From: GCA-2697345 sp045565015
GTDB taxonomy: Bacteria; Pseudomonadota; Alphaproteobacteria; Rhodobacterales; Rhodobacteraceae
DNA length: 35,109 bases
Direction: 5' to 3'
NCBI GenBank assembly: GCA_045565015.1
Contig: JBJLGD010000026.1
Location: 1-35,109 of the forward strand
Part shown: one piece after another, positions 1-8,583 of the stretch
Layout: the number at the start of each line of letters is the position of its first letter
Numbering within the stretch: position 1 is the first letter of the stretch
Notes under the pieces: generated by a model
The model's database searches: none
What the model was told of the DNA's origin: nothing
The model's input: only the letters and a program-made list of their open reading frames with translations
Made by a program: the position numbers and the translations under genes

Positions 1-621
1 GGTAAAGCTTTTGTTTCGCTCAGTTAATGTGTTGGTTTCACCCATATATCTTAGGTCATGGATTAAATGATATATCGATTTATAAGAGACTTCGACTTTT
101 ATGCTATCCGCAACTGGAAGAGAAAACCCCGCTCTTTGCAAAATATTTCCTACCTCTCGAATCTCAGCCGCTGGTGAAAACCGATTTGATAGTCCACCAC
201 ATACTTTAGCCTCTGCCATTGATAGGGAATCTCTAAGCTGGTATAGAGTGGTACCGCCCAACAGCGCACATAAGAATAAGCCGTCAGGTTTTAACGCTCT
301 TTTGCATTGAATGAGTTGACCCACGGGATCATTGGCCCAATGCAAGCACAGCGTATGTAAAACTAAATCATATGCCAGCGGCCTTAAATTCAGTGTAGTG
401 TCATCACTAATTATTTCCGCTTCTGGCATATTTTGATGCCAAAAGTTCGTACAACCAGTTATCACAGCTTTGTTAGTGTATTTTCTATTGGAGTCTAAAA
501 TCCTTTCATTAAGTTCCAAAAACACTTCCTGCAGCAAGAAGCTTTTGGATAAACTTAAACCCGCTCTCGCTCTTTTTCTTAAGAGATTTGTTCTATCGAA
601 TAAGATCTTAGGCGAGTTCAT
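1..621 (-). CDS. SAM-dependent methyltransferase, BioC/NDUFAF5-like (3' end cut by window edge)
   Basis: An open frame on the minus strand runs from an ATG at 619-621 to the window edge: 207 residues with no stop, so the C-terminus lies outside. The N-terminus (MNSPKILFDRTNLLRKRARA) has the LFDR...RxRA signature of the alphaproteobacterial BioC/NDUFAF5-like family. Further in are LHTLCLHWANDPVGQL and the acceptor-side motif ALKPDGLFLCALLGG. The glycine-rich SAM motif I is degenerate (VITGCT instead of DxGxGxG), as I recall for Rhodobacteraceae members. The family relates to the mitochondrial complex I assembly factor NDUFAF5; the bacterial substrate is not known to me. It diverges from the MarR gene across a 201-bp spacer. 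Confidence 0.85.
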   Translation of the reverse strand, partial: MNSPKILFDRTNLLRKRARAGLSLSKSFLLQEVFLELNERILDSNRKYTNKAVITGCTNFWHQNMPEAEIISDDTTLNLRPLAYDLVLHTLCLHWANDPVGQLIQCKRALKPDGLFLCALLGGTTLYQLRDSLSMAEAKVCGGLSNRFSPAAEIREVGNILQRAGFSLPVADSIKVEVSYKSIYHLIHDLRYMGETNTLTERNKSFT

Positions 622-723
622 ATTTGTTCCTGTGCTTTAGAAATCATCGTTAATATACTTAAATATGAATCTAAATATATTGTTTTTCTTCTCGTTAACT
701 TAGTTATTAGCTCGAACTTTTTA

Positions 724-753
724 TTGCGAAAATATATGCTATTAATATATGAT
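724..753 (+). promoter_or_regulatory. Candidate sigma70-type promoter for the MarR gene
   Basis: A TTGCGA at 724-729 and a TATGAT at 748-753 are separated by 18 bp and lie about 70 bp before the MarR start. The region is AT-rich, so a chance match is possible. Confidence 0.35.
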
Positions 754-822
754 ACATGCAAGTTAGAGATAAAATAAAATTTAAGGTGCTTAATTAACTG
801 AATTAGAGAAAGTTAATTTTTA

Positions 823-1272
823 ATGACCAAATCTAATAATTTTTTAGCGATAGCCTTTTTCAGTGAGCTTTTTATGGCAGAACAATTGGCCCGCAACCAA
901 CTAGCGAGAGCCTTACCCAAAGGAATGGAGCTATCACAATTTTCTGTTCTCAATCATCTTGCCGGAGTAAATGACCCAAGAACACCTGCCCAAATTGCTA
1001 GAACATTTAATTTAACCAAGGGTGCGATAACAAATACTCTTAGAAAGCTGGAGTGGGCTGGATACATCAATATAACACCAGATTGGAATGATGCCCGCAG
1101 AAAACTCGTTACAATCAGTTCATACGGAAAAACAGCTAGAAATTCTGCCTTTGAGACAATCGCACCTATTGTTGAGGATGTTTTGGCCAAGGTAGGCCCT
1201 GACGAATTACGAGAAGTAATACCGATTCTAAGAGATTTACGCGTCAAGTTAGGTGAAAACTCAGAAACTTAG
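823..1272 (+). CDS. MarR-family winged-helix transcriptional regulator
   Basis: A 149-residue protein of normal MarR length. The middle (about residues 37-95) reads as a winged-helix DNA-binding domain: LSQFSVLNHL, then TPAQIARTFNLTKGAITNTLRKLEWAGYI as recognition helix, then a wing with DARRKLVTIS, where the D-x-R-R pattern is typical. The N-terminal and C-terminal helices would form the dimer interface. Such proteins usually repress a nearby gene and respond to small ligands; its target may be itself or the divergent methyltransferase gene. Its stop overlaps the convergent ubiG stop by 4 bp. No clear Shine-Dalgarno precedes the ATG. The regulated pathway cannot be told from the sequence. 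Confidence 0.85.
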   Translation: MTKSNNFLAIAFFSELFMAEQLARNQLARALPKGMELSQFSVLNHLAGVNDPRTPAQIARTFNLTKGAITNTLRKLEWAGYINITPDWNDARRKLVTISSYGKTARNSAFETIAPIVEDVLAKVGPDELREVIPILRDLRVKLGENSET

Positions 1273-2006
1273 TCAGTTTTTATACTGGTAGTTACATAGT
1301 TAACTGAAAGATCTTGCTCGGACAAAGACCAAGACCAGGATATCGGATTGAAAATAAACCCTTTTTCGTCCACCAGTTTAAAGCCTGATGTATCCAGCAG
1401 CTCACTTAATTCAGACGGTTTGATAAATTTGTTCCAATCATGGGTCCCTTTAGGAAGCCATCTAACAACGTACTCTGCGCCGACTATAGCCATAAAATAG
1501 CTTTTCAAGTTTCTATTAATGGTAGAGCAAACCATTAACCCTTTACGGCTTAAAAGAGCACTGCAAGCACTAATATATGTTTTTGTATCTAACACGTGCT
1601 CAATAACTTCCATATTTAAAATTACATCAAAGGTATGACCCTCACTCACTAAGTCTTCCACAGTGCTATTTAAATAGTTGATTTTAAGTCCCGTTTTATC
1701 CGCATGTGTCTTAGCAACTTTTATATTTTTTTTTGAAGCGTCTGCACCAGTTACAGTTGCCCCTAGCCGTGCCATCGGCTCACTCAAGAGGCCTCCACCA
1801 CAGCCTATATCTAGTATATTTAGATGTTTAAATGGTAAGTTTTTTTTTAAATCTACATCAAACTCATGAGAAATTTGTGCGTTAATATAATCCAAGCGGC
1901 ATGGGTTTAACATATGAAGGGGTCTAAATTTTCCTTTTGGGTCCCACCACTCAGAAGCCATCTTTTGAAACTTCTCAATTTCTAAATCATCAACTGTTGT
2001 AGTCAT
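1269..2006 (-). CDS. ubiG: Ubiquinone biosynthesis O-methyltransferase UbiG
   Basis: A 245-residue class I SAM methyltransferase that carries out both O-methylations in ubiquinone synthesis, a peripheral step at the inner membrane. Motif I is LDIGCGGG at residues 65-72, followed by the acidic end of strand 2 (VTGAD). EVIEHV at about 133-138 is the characteristic UbiG post-motif. The N-terminus (EIEKFQKMASEWWDPKGKFRPLH) is the UbiG signature that precedes LNPxRLxYI. Length and both ends fit the family. It is divergent from pip (57-bp spacer) and convergent with the MarR gene. Assignment is confident because the EWWDPxGxFxPLH and GCGGG blocks occur together. Confidence 0.95.
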   Translation of the reverse strand: MTTTVDDLEIEKFQKMASEWWDPKGKFRPLHMLNPCRLDYINAQISHEFDVDLKKNLPFKHLNILDIGCGGGLLSEPMARLGATVTGADASKKNIKVAKTHADKTGLKINYLNSTVEDLVSEGHTFDVILNMEVIEHVLDTKTYISACSALLSRKGLMVCSTINRNLKSYFMAIVGAEYVVRWLPKGTHDWNKFIKPSELSELLDTSGFKLVDEKGFIFNPISWSWSLSEQDLSVNYVTTSIKTD

Positions 2007-2063
2007 TTAAAATTCCTAAGGTTTATAGTTTTCGTTCCAGCTCTATCTGTTATACATAGCTGC

Positions 2064-3047
2064 ATGGACAAATCGGCAGGACAAAACCGCGCGGCTTGTA
2101 ACCTATATCCTCCAATACAACCTTTCAATAGGCAAATGGTGGATGTTGGGAAAGGTCACAATATCTATGTTGAACAATGTGGAAACCCAAAAGGTTTTCC
2201 TATATTAGTAATTCATGGCGGACCTGGTGGCGGAAGCAGCCCACATATGCGACGCTATTTTGATCCTATGCATTATCGTATAATTTTATTTGATCAACGG
2301 GGTTGTGGGAAATCTACTCCGTTTGCAGAGGTTTCTAATAATACTACTTGGGATTTAATCTCCGATATAGAAAAAATTAGAAATCTTTTAAAAATTAGGA
2401 AATGGGCTCTTTTTGGTGGAAGTTGGGGGTCTACTTTGTCTCTTTTATACGGAGAAGAATATCCTGAGCGAGTAGTACATATGATACTTCGTGGTGTTTT
2501 TTTAATGACACCACAGGAATTAGACTGGTTTTATGGAGGTGGTGCAGGAAAGTTTTTCCCTGAACATTGGGAAAAATTTAGAGATATTATTCCAGCTTAT
2601 GAACAAAAAAACTTGATTTCGGCCTATAAAAAACGACTGTTTTCTGGTAATCTAAATCTAGAGCGGAAATTTGCTGCTGTATGGGCAGGTTGGGAAACAG
2701 CGTTAGCTGTTTTTGGGTCGGAAGAAGTTTTTTATGATAACCCGTCAGACTACGCTAGGGCTTTTTCCCGAATAGAGTGTCATTATTTTTTTTATAAAGG
2801 TTTTTTAAAATCTGACAATCAAATATTGGAAAATATTGGAAAAATTTCTCATCTTTCCGGGGACATAATTCAGGGTCGTTACGATTTAATATGCCCACCT
2901 GAGTCAGCATATAAATTGGCTAAATCCTGGGAGCGGGCTAAACTTAAGCTGGTTAATTATGCAGGACATGCCATTTCAGAAACAAGGATTTCAAATGAGT
3001 TAATTCTCGCCACAAACAAACTAATAAACAGCGTCAAGGGTATTTAG
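2064..3047 (+). CDS. pip: Prolyl iminopeptidase (alpha/beta hydrolase, S33)
   Basis: A 327-residue cytoplasmic peptidase that removes N-terminal proline from peptides. The oxyanion block HGGPGGG is at residues 51-57, followed by DQRGCGKS (77-84). The nucleophile is S120 in GGSWG (118-122). The remaining triad is D274 in GRYDLICPP and H302 in AGHAISE. Length fits the S33 family. The N-terminal stretch before YPPIQPF (residues 1-14) is slightly longer than usual, but the ATG at 2064 is the only good start before that conserved block. It stands alone, with the rimP promoter region beginning shortly after its stop. Confidence 0.95.
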   Translation: MDKSAGQNRAACNLYPPIQPFNRQMVDVGKGHNIYVEQCGNPKGFPILVIHGGPGGGSSPHMRRYFDPMHYRIILFDQRGCGKSTPFAEVSNNTTWDLISDIEKIRNLLKIRKWALFGGSWGSTLSLLYGEEYPERVVHMILRGVFLMTPQELDWFYGGGAGKFFPEHWEKFRDIIPAYEQKNLISAYKKRLFSGNLNLERKFAAVWAGWETALAVFGSEEVFYDNPSDYARAFSRIECHYFFYKGFLKSDNQILENIGKISHLSGDIIQGRYDLICPPESAYKLAKSWERAKLKLVNYAGHAISETRISNELILATNKLINSVKGI

Positions 3048-3089
3048 GCCTTTAAAAATTTTTCTTAAATTACAAATTTTTTTGACCTC

Positions 3090-3118
3090 TTGAAGTTTTT
3101 TTTTTTAAGGTTTATAAA
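3090..3118 (+). promoter_or_regulatory. Candidate promoter of the rimP-nusA-infB operon
   Basis: TTGAAG at 3090-3095 and TATAAA at 3113-3118 have an ideal 17-bp spacer. Transcription would begin near 3125 and give a leader of about 80 nt before rimP. The spacer is a T-tract. Confidence 0.45.
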
Positions 3119-3150
3119 GTAGTACAGCGGAGTTCTACTTCTTACACTCC
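3117..3150 (+). promoter_or_regulatory. Two mutually exclusive hairpins in the rimP leader
   Basis: Arms 3117-3122 (AAGTAG) and 3135-3140 (CTACTT) pair, and continue after one mismatch with AC/GT (3124-3125 with 3132-3133). A second pairing, GGAGT at 3129-3133 with ACTCC at 3146-3150, uses some of the same bases, so the two cannot form together. The start of the first arm lies within the candidate -10 box, so it would be only partly transcribed if that promoter is the right one. Confidence 0.3.
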
Positions 3151-3164
3151 ACCGAAATATCATA

Positions 3165-3188
3165 ACGGGCTGCTAGCCCGTTTTTTTT
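3165..3188 (+). terminator. Intrinsic-terminator-like hairpin directly before rimP
   Basis: A perfect 7-bp GC-rich stem, ACGGGCT (3165-3171) with AGCCCGT (3175-3181), has a 3-nt loop and runs into eight T residues (3181-3188). It sits 118 bp after pip but downstream of a candidate rimP promoter and only 16 bp before the rimP ATG. It could therefore end pip transcription or act as an attenuator of the rimP operon. Confidence 0.7.
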
Positions 3189-3204
3189 GTTGGGATACAT
3201 TAAT

Positions 3205-3780
3205 ATGAATGATTTAATTTCTTCTTCAGAGATAGAGAAAAAAATATCGGCTATTATTTCACCCACAATAGAAACACTCGGTTATGAGTTGGTTAGGATT
3301 AGATTAGTACCAGGTGAAACTTCTACCCTCCAAATAATGGCTGATCGGAAGAGCGGTGAGATAGATGTGGAAGACTGTTCTATTATATCGCGTGATATAT
3401 CAGTTTTACTTGACGTAGAAGATCCCATTAACGATGCCTATATTTTGGAAGTATCTTCACCGGGAATAGATAGGCCACTAACTCGCTTAAAAGATTTTAA
3501 TAATTGGCAGGGTTATGAGGTAAAATTAGAGACTTATGAGCTTATAAATGGTCAACGCCGTTTTAAAGGTGAAATTTATAATATTGAAAAAGATAATATT
3601 ACTTTAGCTAATAACGGTAAATTTACTGAACTAAGCTTTAAACTCATTTCAGAAGCTAAACTCATTTTAACTGATAATTTAATAAAAGACGTGTTAAGAA
3701 ATAGGAAAAGTATAAAGGCTTTTGACTTAGAAAATTTTGATCAAATAGATAAAAACACCCATCACGAAGGAGACCACTGA
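3205..3780 (+). CDS. rimP: Ribosome maturation factor RimP
   Basis: A 191-residue factor needed for maturation of the 30S subunit. Visible family blocks are the N-terminal ISPTIETLGYELVRIRL, the central DVEDCSIISRDISVLLDVEDPI, and the strongly conserved YILEVSSPGIDRPL followed by F.....G.EVKL. The ATG at 3205 is chosen over an in-frame TTG at 3187, because the TTG lies in the T-run of the preceding terminator-like hairpin and the family begins near this ATG. It is the first gene of rimP-nusA-ylxR-infB; its stop is 1 bp before the nusA start, so the two are probably coupled in translation. Confidence 0.94.
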   Translation: MNDLISSSEIEKKISAIISPTIETLGYELVRIRLVPGETSTLQIMADRKSGEIDVEDCSIISRDISVLLDVEDPINDAYILEVSSPGIDRPLTRLKDFNNWQGYEVKLETYELINGQRRFKGEIYNIEKDNITLANNGKFTELSFKLISEAKLILTDNLIKDVLRNRKSIKAFDLENFDQIDKNTHHEGDH

Positions 3781-3781
3781 A

Positions 3782-5395
3782 ATGGCAATAACGTCAGCGA
3801 ATCAACTTGAGCTATTACAAACGGCTGAAGCGGTAGCAAGAGAAAAAATGATTGATCCAAACCTTGTGATTGAAGCTATGGAAGAGAGTCTCGCTCGCGC
3901 AGCAAAATCTAGATATGGAGCAGAGCTAGATATTCGGGTTGAGATTGATCGCAAAACTGGAAGGGCGACATTTACCAGGGTTCGGACAATAGTTGAAGAG
4001 GGTATGGTGGAGAACACCTCCTCTGAAGTAACCGTATCTGAGGCAACTAGCTTAAAAGATAACCCAGAGGTTGGCGATGAGATTAGGGATGAAATTCCTC
4101 CTGTGGAGATGGGTAGAATAGCAGCTCAGTCAGCAAAGCAAGTGATACTTCAGAAGGTGCGTGAAGCGGAACGAGATATGCAATATGAAGAGTTTAAAGA
4201 TCGTGCAGGTACAATTATGAACGGTGTTGTTAAACGAGAAGAATACGGGAATATTATTGTAGATGTTGGGCGAGGTGAAGCCATACTTCGTCGCAACGAA
4301 AAGATTGGTAGAGAAAGTTATAGACCGAATGATCGAATTAGAGTTTACATAAAAGAGGTTAAACGAGAAGTGCGGGGACCACAAATCTTTCTTAGTAGAA
4401 CAGATAATCAATTCATGGCAGAGCTTTTTAAGATGGAAGTTCCTGAAATTTACGAAGGAATAATAGATATAAAATCTGTTGCTAGAGATCCTGGTTCAAG
4501 AGCTAAAATAGCAGTAATTTCTTATGATACTTCAATAGATCCTGTCGGTGCTTGCGTTGGAATGAGAGGGTCCAGGGTACAGGCTGTTGTAAACGAATTA
4601 CAAGGAGAGAAAATAGACATAATTCCATGGAACGAAGATCAACCTACATTTTTAGTTAACGCCCTCCAGCCAGCGGAAGTAACAAAAGTAGTTTTAGACG
4701 AAGAAGCTGAAAGAATAGAGGTTGTTGTCCCAGATGAGCAATTATCCTTGGCAATAGGTAGGCGCGGTCAAAACGTGCGGTTGGCGTCTCAACTAACAGC
4801 GTTAGATATTGATATTATGACAGAAGAACAAGAAAGTGCTCGGCGTCAAAGTGAGTTTGAAGAGCAAACCAAACTATTTATAGAAACCCTAGATCTGGAC
4901 GAGTTTTTTGCCCAACTTCTAGTTTCTGAAGGGTTCACGTCTCTTGAGGAGGTGGCTTATGTTGAAGTTAATGAGTTGATGGTTATCGATGGAGTAGATC
5001 AAGAAACAGCCGAAGAATTACAAGCTCGCGCAAAAGATTATTTGAACGCCCGGGATGTGAAATCTTTAGAGACAGCCCGTGCTAATGGTGTCGAGGAGAG
5101 CTTGGTTGAGTTTGAAGGATTAACCCCTCAAATGCTGGAAGCGCTCTCAAACGATGATGTGAAAACCTTGGAGGATTTTGCAACATGCGCTGACTGGGAA
5201 TTAGCCGGAGGTTGGACGACAGTAGACGGCGAACGTGTAAAGGATACCGGAGTTCTAGAAAGATTTGATGTTTCTTTAGCTGAAGCACAAAGTCTTGTTA
5301 TGACCGCTAGAATACAATTGGGATGGGTAGACCCTTCAGAATTAGAAACAGATGATAGCCCTCCCGAAAAAGAAGTGCCCGGGTCTAATATGTAA
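3782..5395 (+). CDS. nusA: Transcription termination/antitermination factor NusA
   Basis: A 537-residue RNA polymerase-binding elongation factor. Domains in order are an N-terminal RNAP-binding domain (about 1-135), an S1 RNA-binding domain (about 143-208, GVVKREEYGNIIVDVGRGEA), a KH1 domain with GMRGSR at 260-265, and a KH2 domain with AIGRRGQNVRLA near 325-336. Two helical C-terminal repeats (about 360-530) follow, as in proteobacterial NusA that binds lambda-N-like partners and the RNAP alpha subunit. A strong Shine-Dalgarno (AAGGAG) lies within the last codons of rimP. The acidic tail is normal. Confidence 0.97.
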   Translation: MAITSANQLELLQTAEAVAREKMIDPNLVIEAMEESLARAAKSRYGAELDIRVEIDRKTGRATFTRVRTIVEEGMVENTSSEVTVSEATSLKDNPEVGDEIRDEIPPVEMGRIAAQSAKQVILQKVREAERDMQYEEFKDRAGTIMNGVVKREEYGNIIVDVGRGEAILRRNEKIGRESYRPNDRIRVYIKEVKREVRGPQIFLSRTDNQFMAELFKMEVPEIYEGIIDIKSVARDPGSRAKIAVISYDTSIDPVGACVGMRGSRVQAVVNELQGEKIDIIPWNEDQPTFLVNALQPAEVTKVVLDEEAERIEVVVPDEQLSLAIGRRGQNVRLASQLTALDIDIMTEEQESARRQSEFEEQTKLFIETLDLDEFFAQLLVSEGFTSLEEVAYVEVNELMVIDGVDQETAEELQARAKDYLNARDVKSLETARANGVEESLVEFEGLTPQMLEALSNDDVKTLEDFATCADWELAGGWTTVDGERVKDTGVLERFDVSLAEAQSLVMTARIQLGWVDPSELETDDSPPEKEVPGSNM

Positions 5396-5425
5396 GTTTA
5401 CAATAAGTTTTAGTGAGGTAGACGT

Positions 5426-6049
5426 TTGAATATAGCCACAAAGAAAAATATACAGAAACGCTGTATTTCCACCGGGACACTAATGAACACTAGATCAATG
5501 GTGCGGTTTGTGGTTGGACCTGATGGGAATGTAGTTCCAGACGTTTTTTATAAATTACCAGGTAAGGGAATATGGGTGGGCTCTAAGAAAAAAAGTTTGG
5601 AAACGGCGATTAAACAAAACTTATTCTCTTCCTCCATATGTAGACCGGTGGAAGTGGATCAGAATTTGACAGGAACTGTTGAGGTTTTTATTATTAGAAA
5701 GTTAACTAACTTAATTTCTATTGCAAGGAAAGCTAAGCAAGCAGTCTTCGGTTTTGAAAAGGTCAGAAGTCAGCTTGAACTGAAAAACGCTAGGCTATTA
5801 ATACAAGCTAGCGACGGGTCATCGAGAGAAAAATCCCGCCTGAGGCCACCAGCCGGAAAAAACAGCTTAATAAATTGTTTAACCATGAATGAATTAGGTT
5901 TGGCTTTCGGTAGAGAAAATGTGATACATGCCACAATAATGAATGGTGGCTTATATAAAGAAATTTCGTTAGAAGCTTTGCGAATAGAGGGAATACGTGA
6001 GATGAATAGTTGTCAATCCATCCAGAAGGACGAACATACATATGAGTGA
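5426..6049 (+). CDS. YlxR-family RNA-binding protein fused to an L7Ae-like domain
   Basis: A 207-residue protein. The N-terminal YlxR/DUF448 domain begins with KRCISTGT (residues 11-18) and continues with MVRFVVGPDGNVVPDV and LPGKGIWV. From about residue 90 an L7Ae/L30e-like domain follows (LISIARKAKQAVFGFEKV). Such a fusion in the nusA-infB operon is usual for alphaproteobacteria; a role in RNA binding around the ribosome or nucleoid is inferred. The start is TTG at 5426: stops lie immediately upstream in frame, the first later ATG would remove the conserved RCIxTG motif, and a GTGAGG ribosome site sits 7-12 bases before it. Its end overlaps infB by 8 bp. Confidence 0.88.
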   Translation: MNIATKKNIQKRCISTGTLMNTRSMVRFVVGPDGNVVPDVFYKLPGKGIWVGSKKKSLETAIKQNLFSSSICRPVEVDQNLTGTVEVFIIRKLTNLISIARKAKQAVFGFEKVRSQLELKNARLLIQASDGSSREKSRLRPPAGKNSLINCLTMNELGLAFGRENVIHATIMNGGLYKEISLEALRIEGIREMNSCQSIQKDEHTYE

Positions 6050-8543
6050 TAATGATGAAAAAAAACCTCTAGGAATACGTGGGGGTGGCCCGAAAGCCGG
6101 TAATGTTAAGCAAAGTTTCAGTCATGGGAGAACAAAAAGTGTTGTTGTTGAAACAAAACGAAAACGCATCATTGTTCCAAAAAGTACATCTCAAATAACA
6201 TCAAAAAGCCCTGTATCAAAAAGTGCACCCAGTCCATCAAAAAGACCCTCTGGAATTACTGATGCAGAAATGGAGCGCCGCTTAAACGCCTTAAAGGTGG
6301 CAAAAGAACATGAAAAAGAAGAGGCGGCAAGGCGTGAACAAAAAGAGAAAGATCATGCCAAAGAACGAGCTGCAAGACTGGCTGAAAACACCGAAAAAGA
6401 AAAGGCTGAAAAAGAGAGAGAGGAAAAAGCCAGAAAAAAGACAGAAGAGGACGCCAAAAAGCTGAAAGAATTAGAAATTGCAAGTTTAAATTCTACGCCT
6501 CCCCCAGTAGGAAAGCCAACTGATTCAACATCAAACTCATCACATCGTTCAAATAATAAATCTTCGGGTTCTCCATCTAAAAAACCGGAAGAAGAAGGCG
6601 AAAAGAATAAAGGTAAGGGTAAAACTCTTAGAGATGGTGATGGCCGGAGATCGGGTAGATTAACCTTAAACCAAGTTCTAGCTGGTGCTGATGGTGGTAG
6701 GCAGAGGTCTATGGCTGCTATGAAAAGAAAACAAGAGCGGGCGCGTCAAAAAATGTTGGGCAAAACCGTCGAACGGGAAAAAATAGTTCGGGATGTTCAG
6801 TTGCCCGAAGCAATTACAGTTCAAGAACTTTCTAACCGTATGGCAGAAAGAGTCTCAGATGTTGTAAAATCATTAATGAACAACGGGATAATGGCAACCC
6901 AGAACGAGACCCTTGATGCAGATACAGCGGAATTAATAATAGAAGAATTCGGACACAAAGTTGTCAGAGTTTCAGATTCTGATGTTGAAGATGTTATTGA
7001 TCAAATAATAGATGACGAAAAAGATCTTGTAAAACGTCCTCCAGTCATCACTGTAATGGGTCATGTTGATCATGGTAAAACCTCGCTACTAGACGCCATT
7101 CGGAACTCAAAAGTAACATCTGGCGAGGCTGGCGGAATAACTCAACATATCGGGGCCTATCAGGTCATTCAAGATGGTTCACCACTAACTTTTTTAGATA
7201 CACCGGGTCATGCTGCGTTCACATCAATGCGGGCTAGAGGAGCACAAGTAACAGATATAGTAATTCTGGTAGTTGCTGCTGATGATGCTGTCATGCCTCA
7301 AACGATAGAGGCTATAAATCACTCTAAAGCTGCTAAGGTGCCTGTTATTGTTGCAATTAATAAGGTGGATAAAGAAGAAGCTAACCCTGATAAGGTCAGA
7401 ACCGGCTTATTACAACATGAGATCATTGTAGAAAAGATGTCCGGGGATGTTTTGGATGTTGAAGTTTCAGCTATTTCTGGCCAAGGGCTCGACAGCCTTC
7501 TAGAAAGTATCTCACTTCAATCTGAGCTGTTAGATCTAAAGGCAAATCCTAATAGGGCCGCATCAGGCGCTGTAATAGAAGCAAGTCTGGATGTTGGTCG
7601 GGGGGCTGTTGCAACCGTTTTGATAAAAAATGGTACTCTTAAACAGGGTGATATATTTGTTGTTGGAGAGCAATATGGAAAAGTTAGGGCTTTAATTAAC
7701 GATAAAGGTGAGCGTATTAATAACGCTGGGCCATCAACTCCAGTAGAAGTTTTAGGGTTAAATGGAACACCGGAAGCGGGAGATGTTCTGAACGTTGTGG
7801 ACACAGAGGCCCAAGCGAGAGAAATCTCTTCTTATCGTAATAGCGCCGCTAAAGATCGAAGAGCCGCAGCTGGAGCCTCTACAACTCTTGAACAGCTAAT
7901 GGCAAAAGCGAAGGATGATAAAGAAGTTTCTGAACTACCCATAGTAGTTAAAGGAGATGTTCAAGGCTCTGTGGAAGCCATTGTGCAAGCCATGGAAAAA
8001 ATAGGGAACTCCGAAGTTCGTGTCAGGGTCCTGCATTCTGGTGTTGGTGCAATCACAGAATCTGATATTGGATTAGCAGAAGCATCTGGTGCGCCTGTCA
8101 TAGGCTTTAATGTCAGAGCAAACAGTACAGCCCGTAGTACTGCTAATCAAAAAGGTTTAGAAATACGATACTACTCTATAATCTATGATTTGGTCGATGA
8201 TATAAAGAAAGCTGCGTCTGGCCTTCTTTCAGCCGAAATTAAAGAAACATTTATTGGATATGCGAAAATCAAAGAAGTTTTCAAAGTGACTGGTGTGGGA
8301 CGGGTTGCTGGTTGCATTATAACGGAAGGTATAGCGCGAAGATCGGCTGGAGTTAGGTTGTTACGTGACAATGTTGTTATCCATGAGGGAACACTGAAAA
8401 CTTTAAAACGATTTAAGGATGAGGTTTCTGAAGTCCAATCTGGACAAGAGTGTGGTATGGCTTTTGAGGCTTATGAAGATATAAGGCCAGAGGACATTAT
8501 AGAAATTTTTGAACGCCAAGAAATTGAGCGGTCCTTAAGCTAA
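6042..8543 (+). CDS. infB: Translation initiation factor IF-2
   Basis: An 833-residue GTPase that places fMet-tRNA on the 30S subunit. After a charged, repetitive N-terminal part (about residues 75-200, rich in Lys, Glu, Arg and Ala, probably a coiled coil) comes the IF2_N segment. The G domain has GHVDHGKT (about 340-347), DTPGHAAF (about 386-393) and NKVD (about 440-443). Domain II, the KGDVQGSVEA linker and the fMet-tRNA-binding C-terminal domain (KTLKRFKDEVSEVQSGQECG) follow. The ATG overlaps the end of the preceding gene by 8 bp, implying coupled translation. rbfA and truB, which often follow infB in other bacteria, are absent; hslV comes next. Confidence 0.97.
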   Translation: MSDNDEKKPLGIRGGGPKAGNVKQSFSHGRTKSVVVETKRKRIIVPKSTSQITSKSPVSKSAPSPSKRPSGITDAEMERRLNALKVAKEHEKEEAARREQKEKDHAKERAARLAENTEKEKAEKEREEKARKKTEEDAKKLKELEIASLNSTPPPVGKPTDSTSNSSHRSNNKSSGSPSKKPEEEGEKNKGKGKTLRDGDGRRSGRLTLNQVLAGADGGRQRSMAAMKRKQERARQKMLGKTVEREKIVRDVQLPEAITVQELSNRMAERVSDVVKSLMNNGIMATQNETLDADTAELIIEEFGHKVVRVSDSDVEDVIDQIIDDEKDLVKRPPVITVMGHVDHGKTSLLDAIRNSKVTSGEAGGITQHIGAYQVIQDGSPLTFLDTPGHAAFTSMRARGAQVTDIVILVVAADDAVMPQTIEAINHSKAAKVPVIVAINKVDKEEANPDKVRTGLLQHEIIVEKMSGDVLDVEVSAISGQGLDSLLESISLQSELLDLKANPNRAASGAVIEASLDVGRGAVATVLIKNGTLKQGDIFVVGEQYGKVRALINDKGERINNAGPSTPVEVLGLNGTPEAGDVLNVVDTEAQAREISSYRNSAAKDRRAAAGASTTLEQLMAKAKDDKEVSELPIVVKGDVQGSVEAIVQAMEKIGNSEVRVRVLHSGVGAITESDIGLAEASGAPVIGFNVRANSTARSTANQKGLEIRYYSIIYDLVDDIKKAASGLLSAEIKETFIGYAKIKEVFKVTGVGRVAGCIITEGIARRSAGVRLLRDNVVIHEGTLKTLKRFKDEVSEVQSGQECGMAFEAYEDIRPEDIIEIFERQEIERSLS

Positions 8544-8583
8544 GGCTAAAGCTTTACAGTCTAAAGCGACAATGGAGGGATAT

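Noticed and set aside
27..310. Two short plus-strand frames at the left edge
   Set aside because: They are complementary to the well-supported methyltransferase gene.
3187..3204. TTG start extending RimP by six residues
   Set aside because: The codon sits in the T-run of the terminator-like hairpin, and the family begins at about the ATG at 3205.
8547..8556. TAAAGCTTTA palindrome between infB and hslV
   Set aside because: It is a short AT-rich palindrome without a second arm or nearby promoter; chance is likely.
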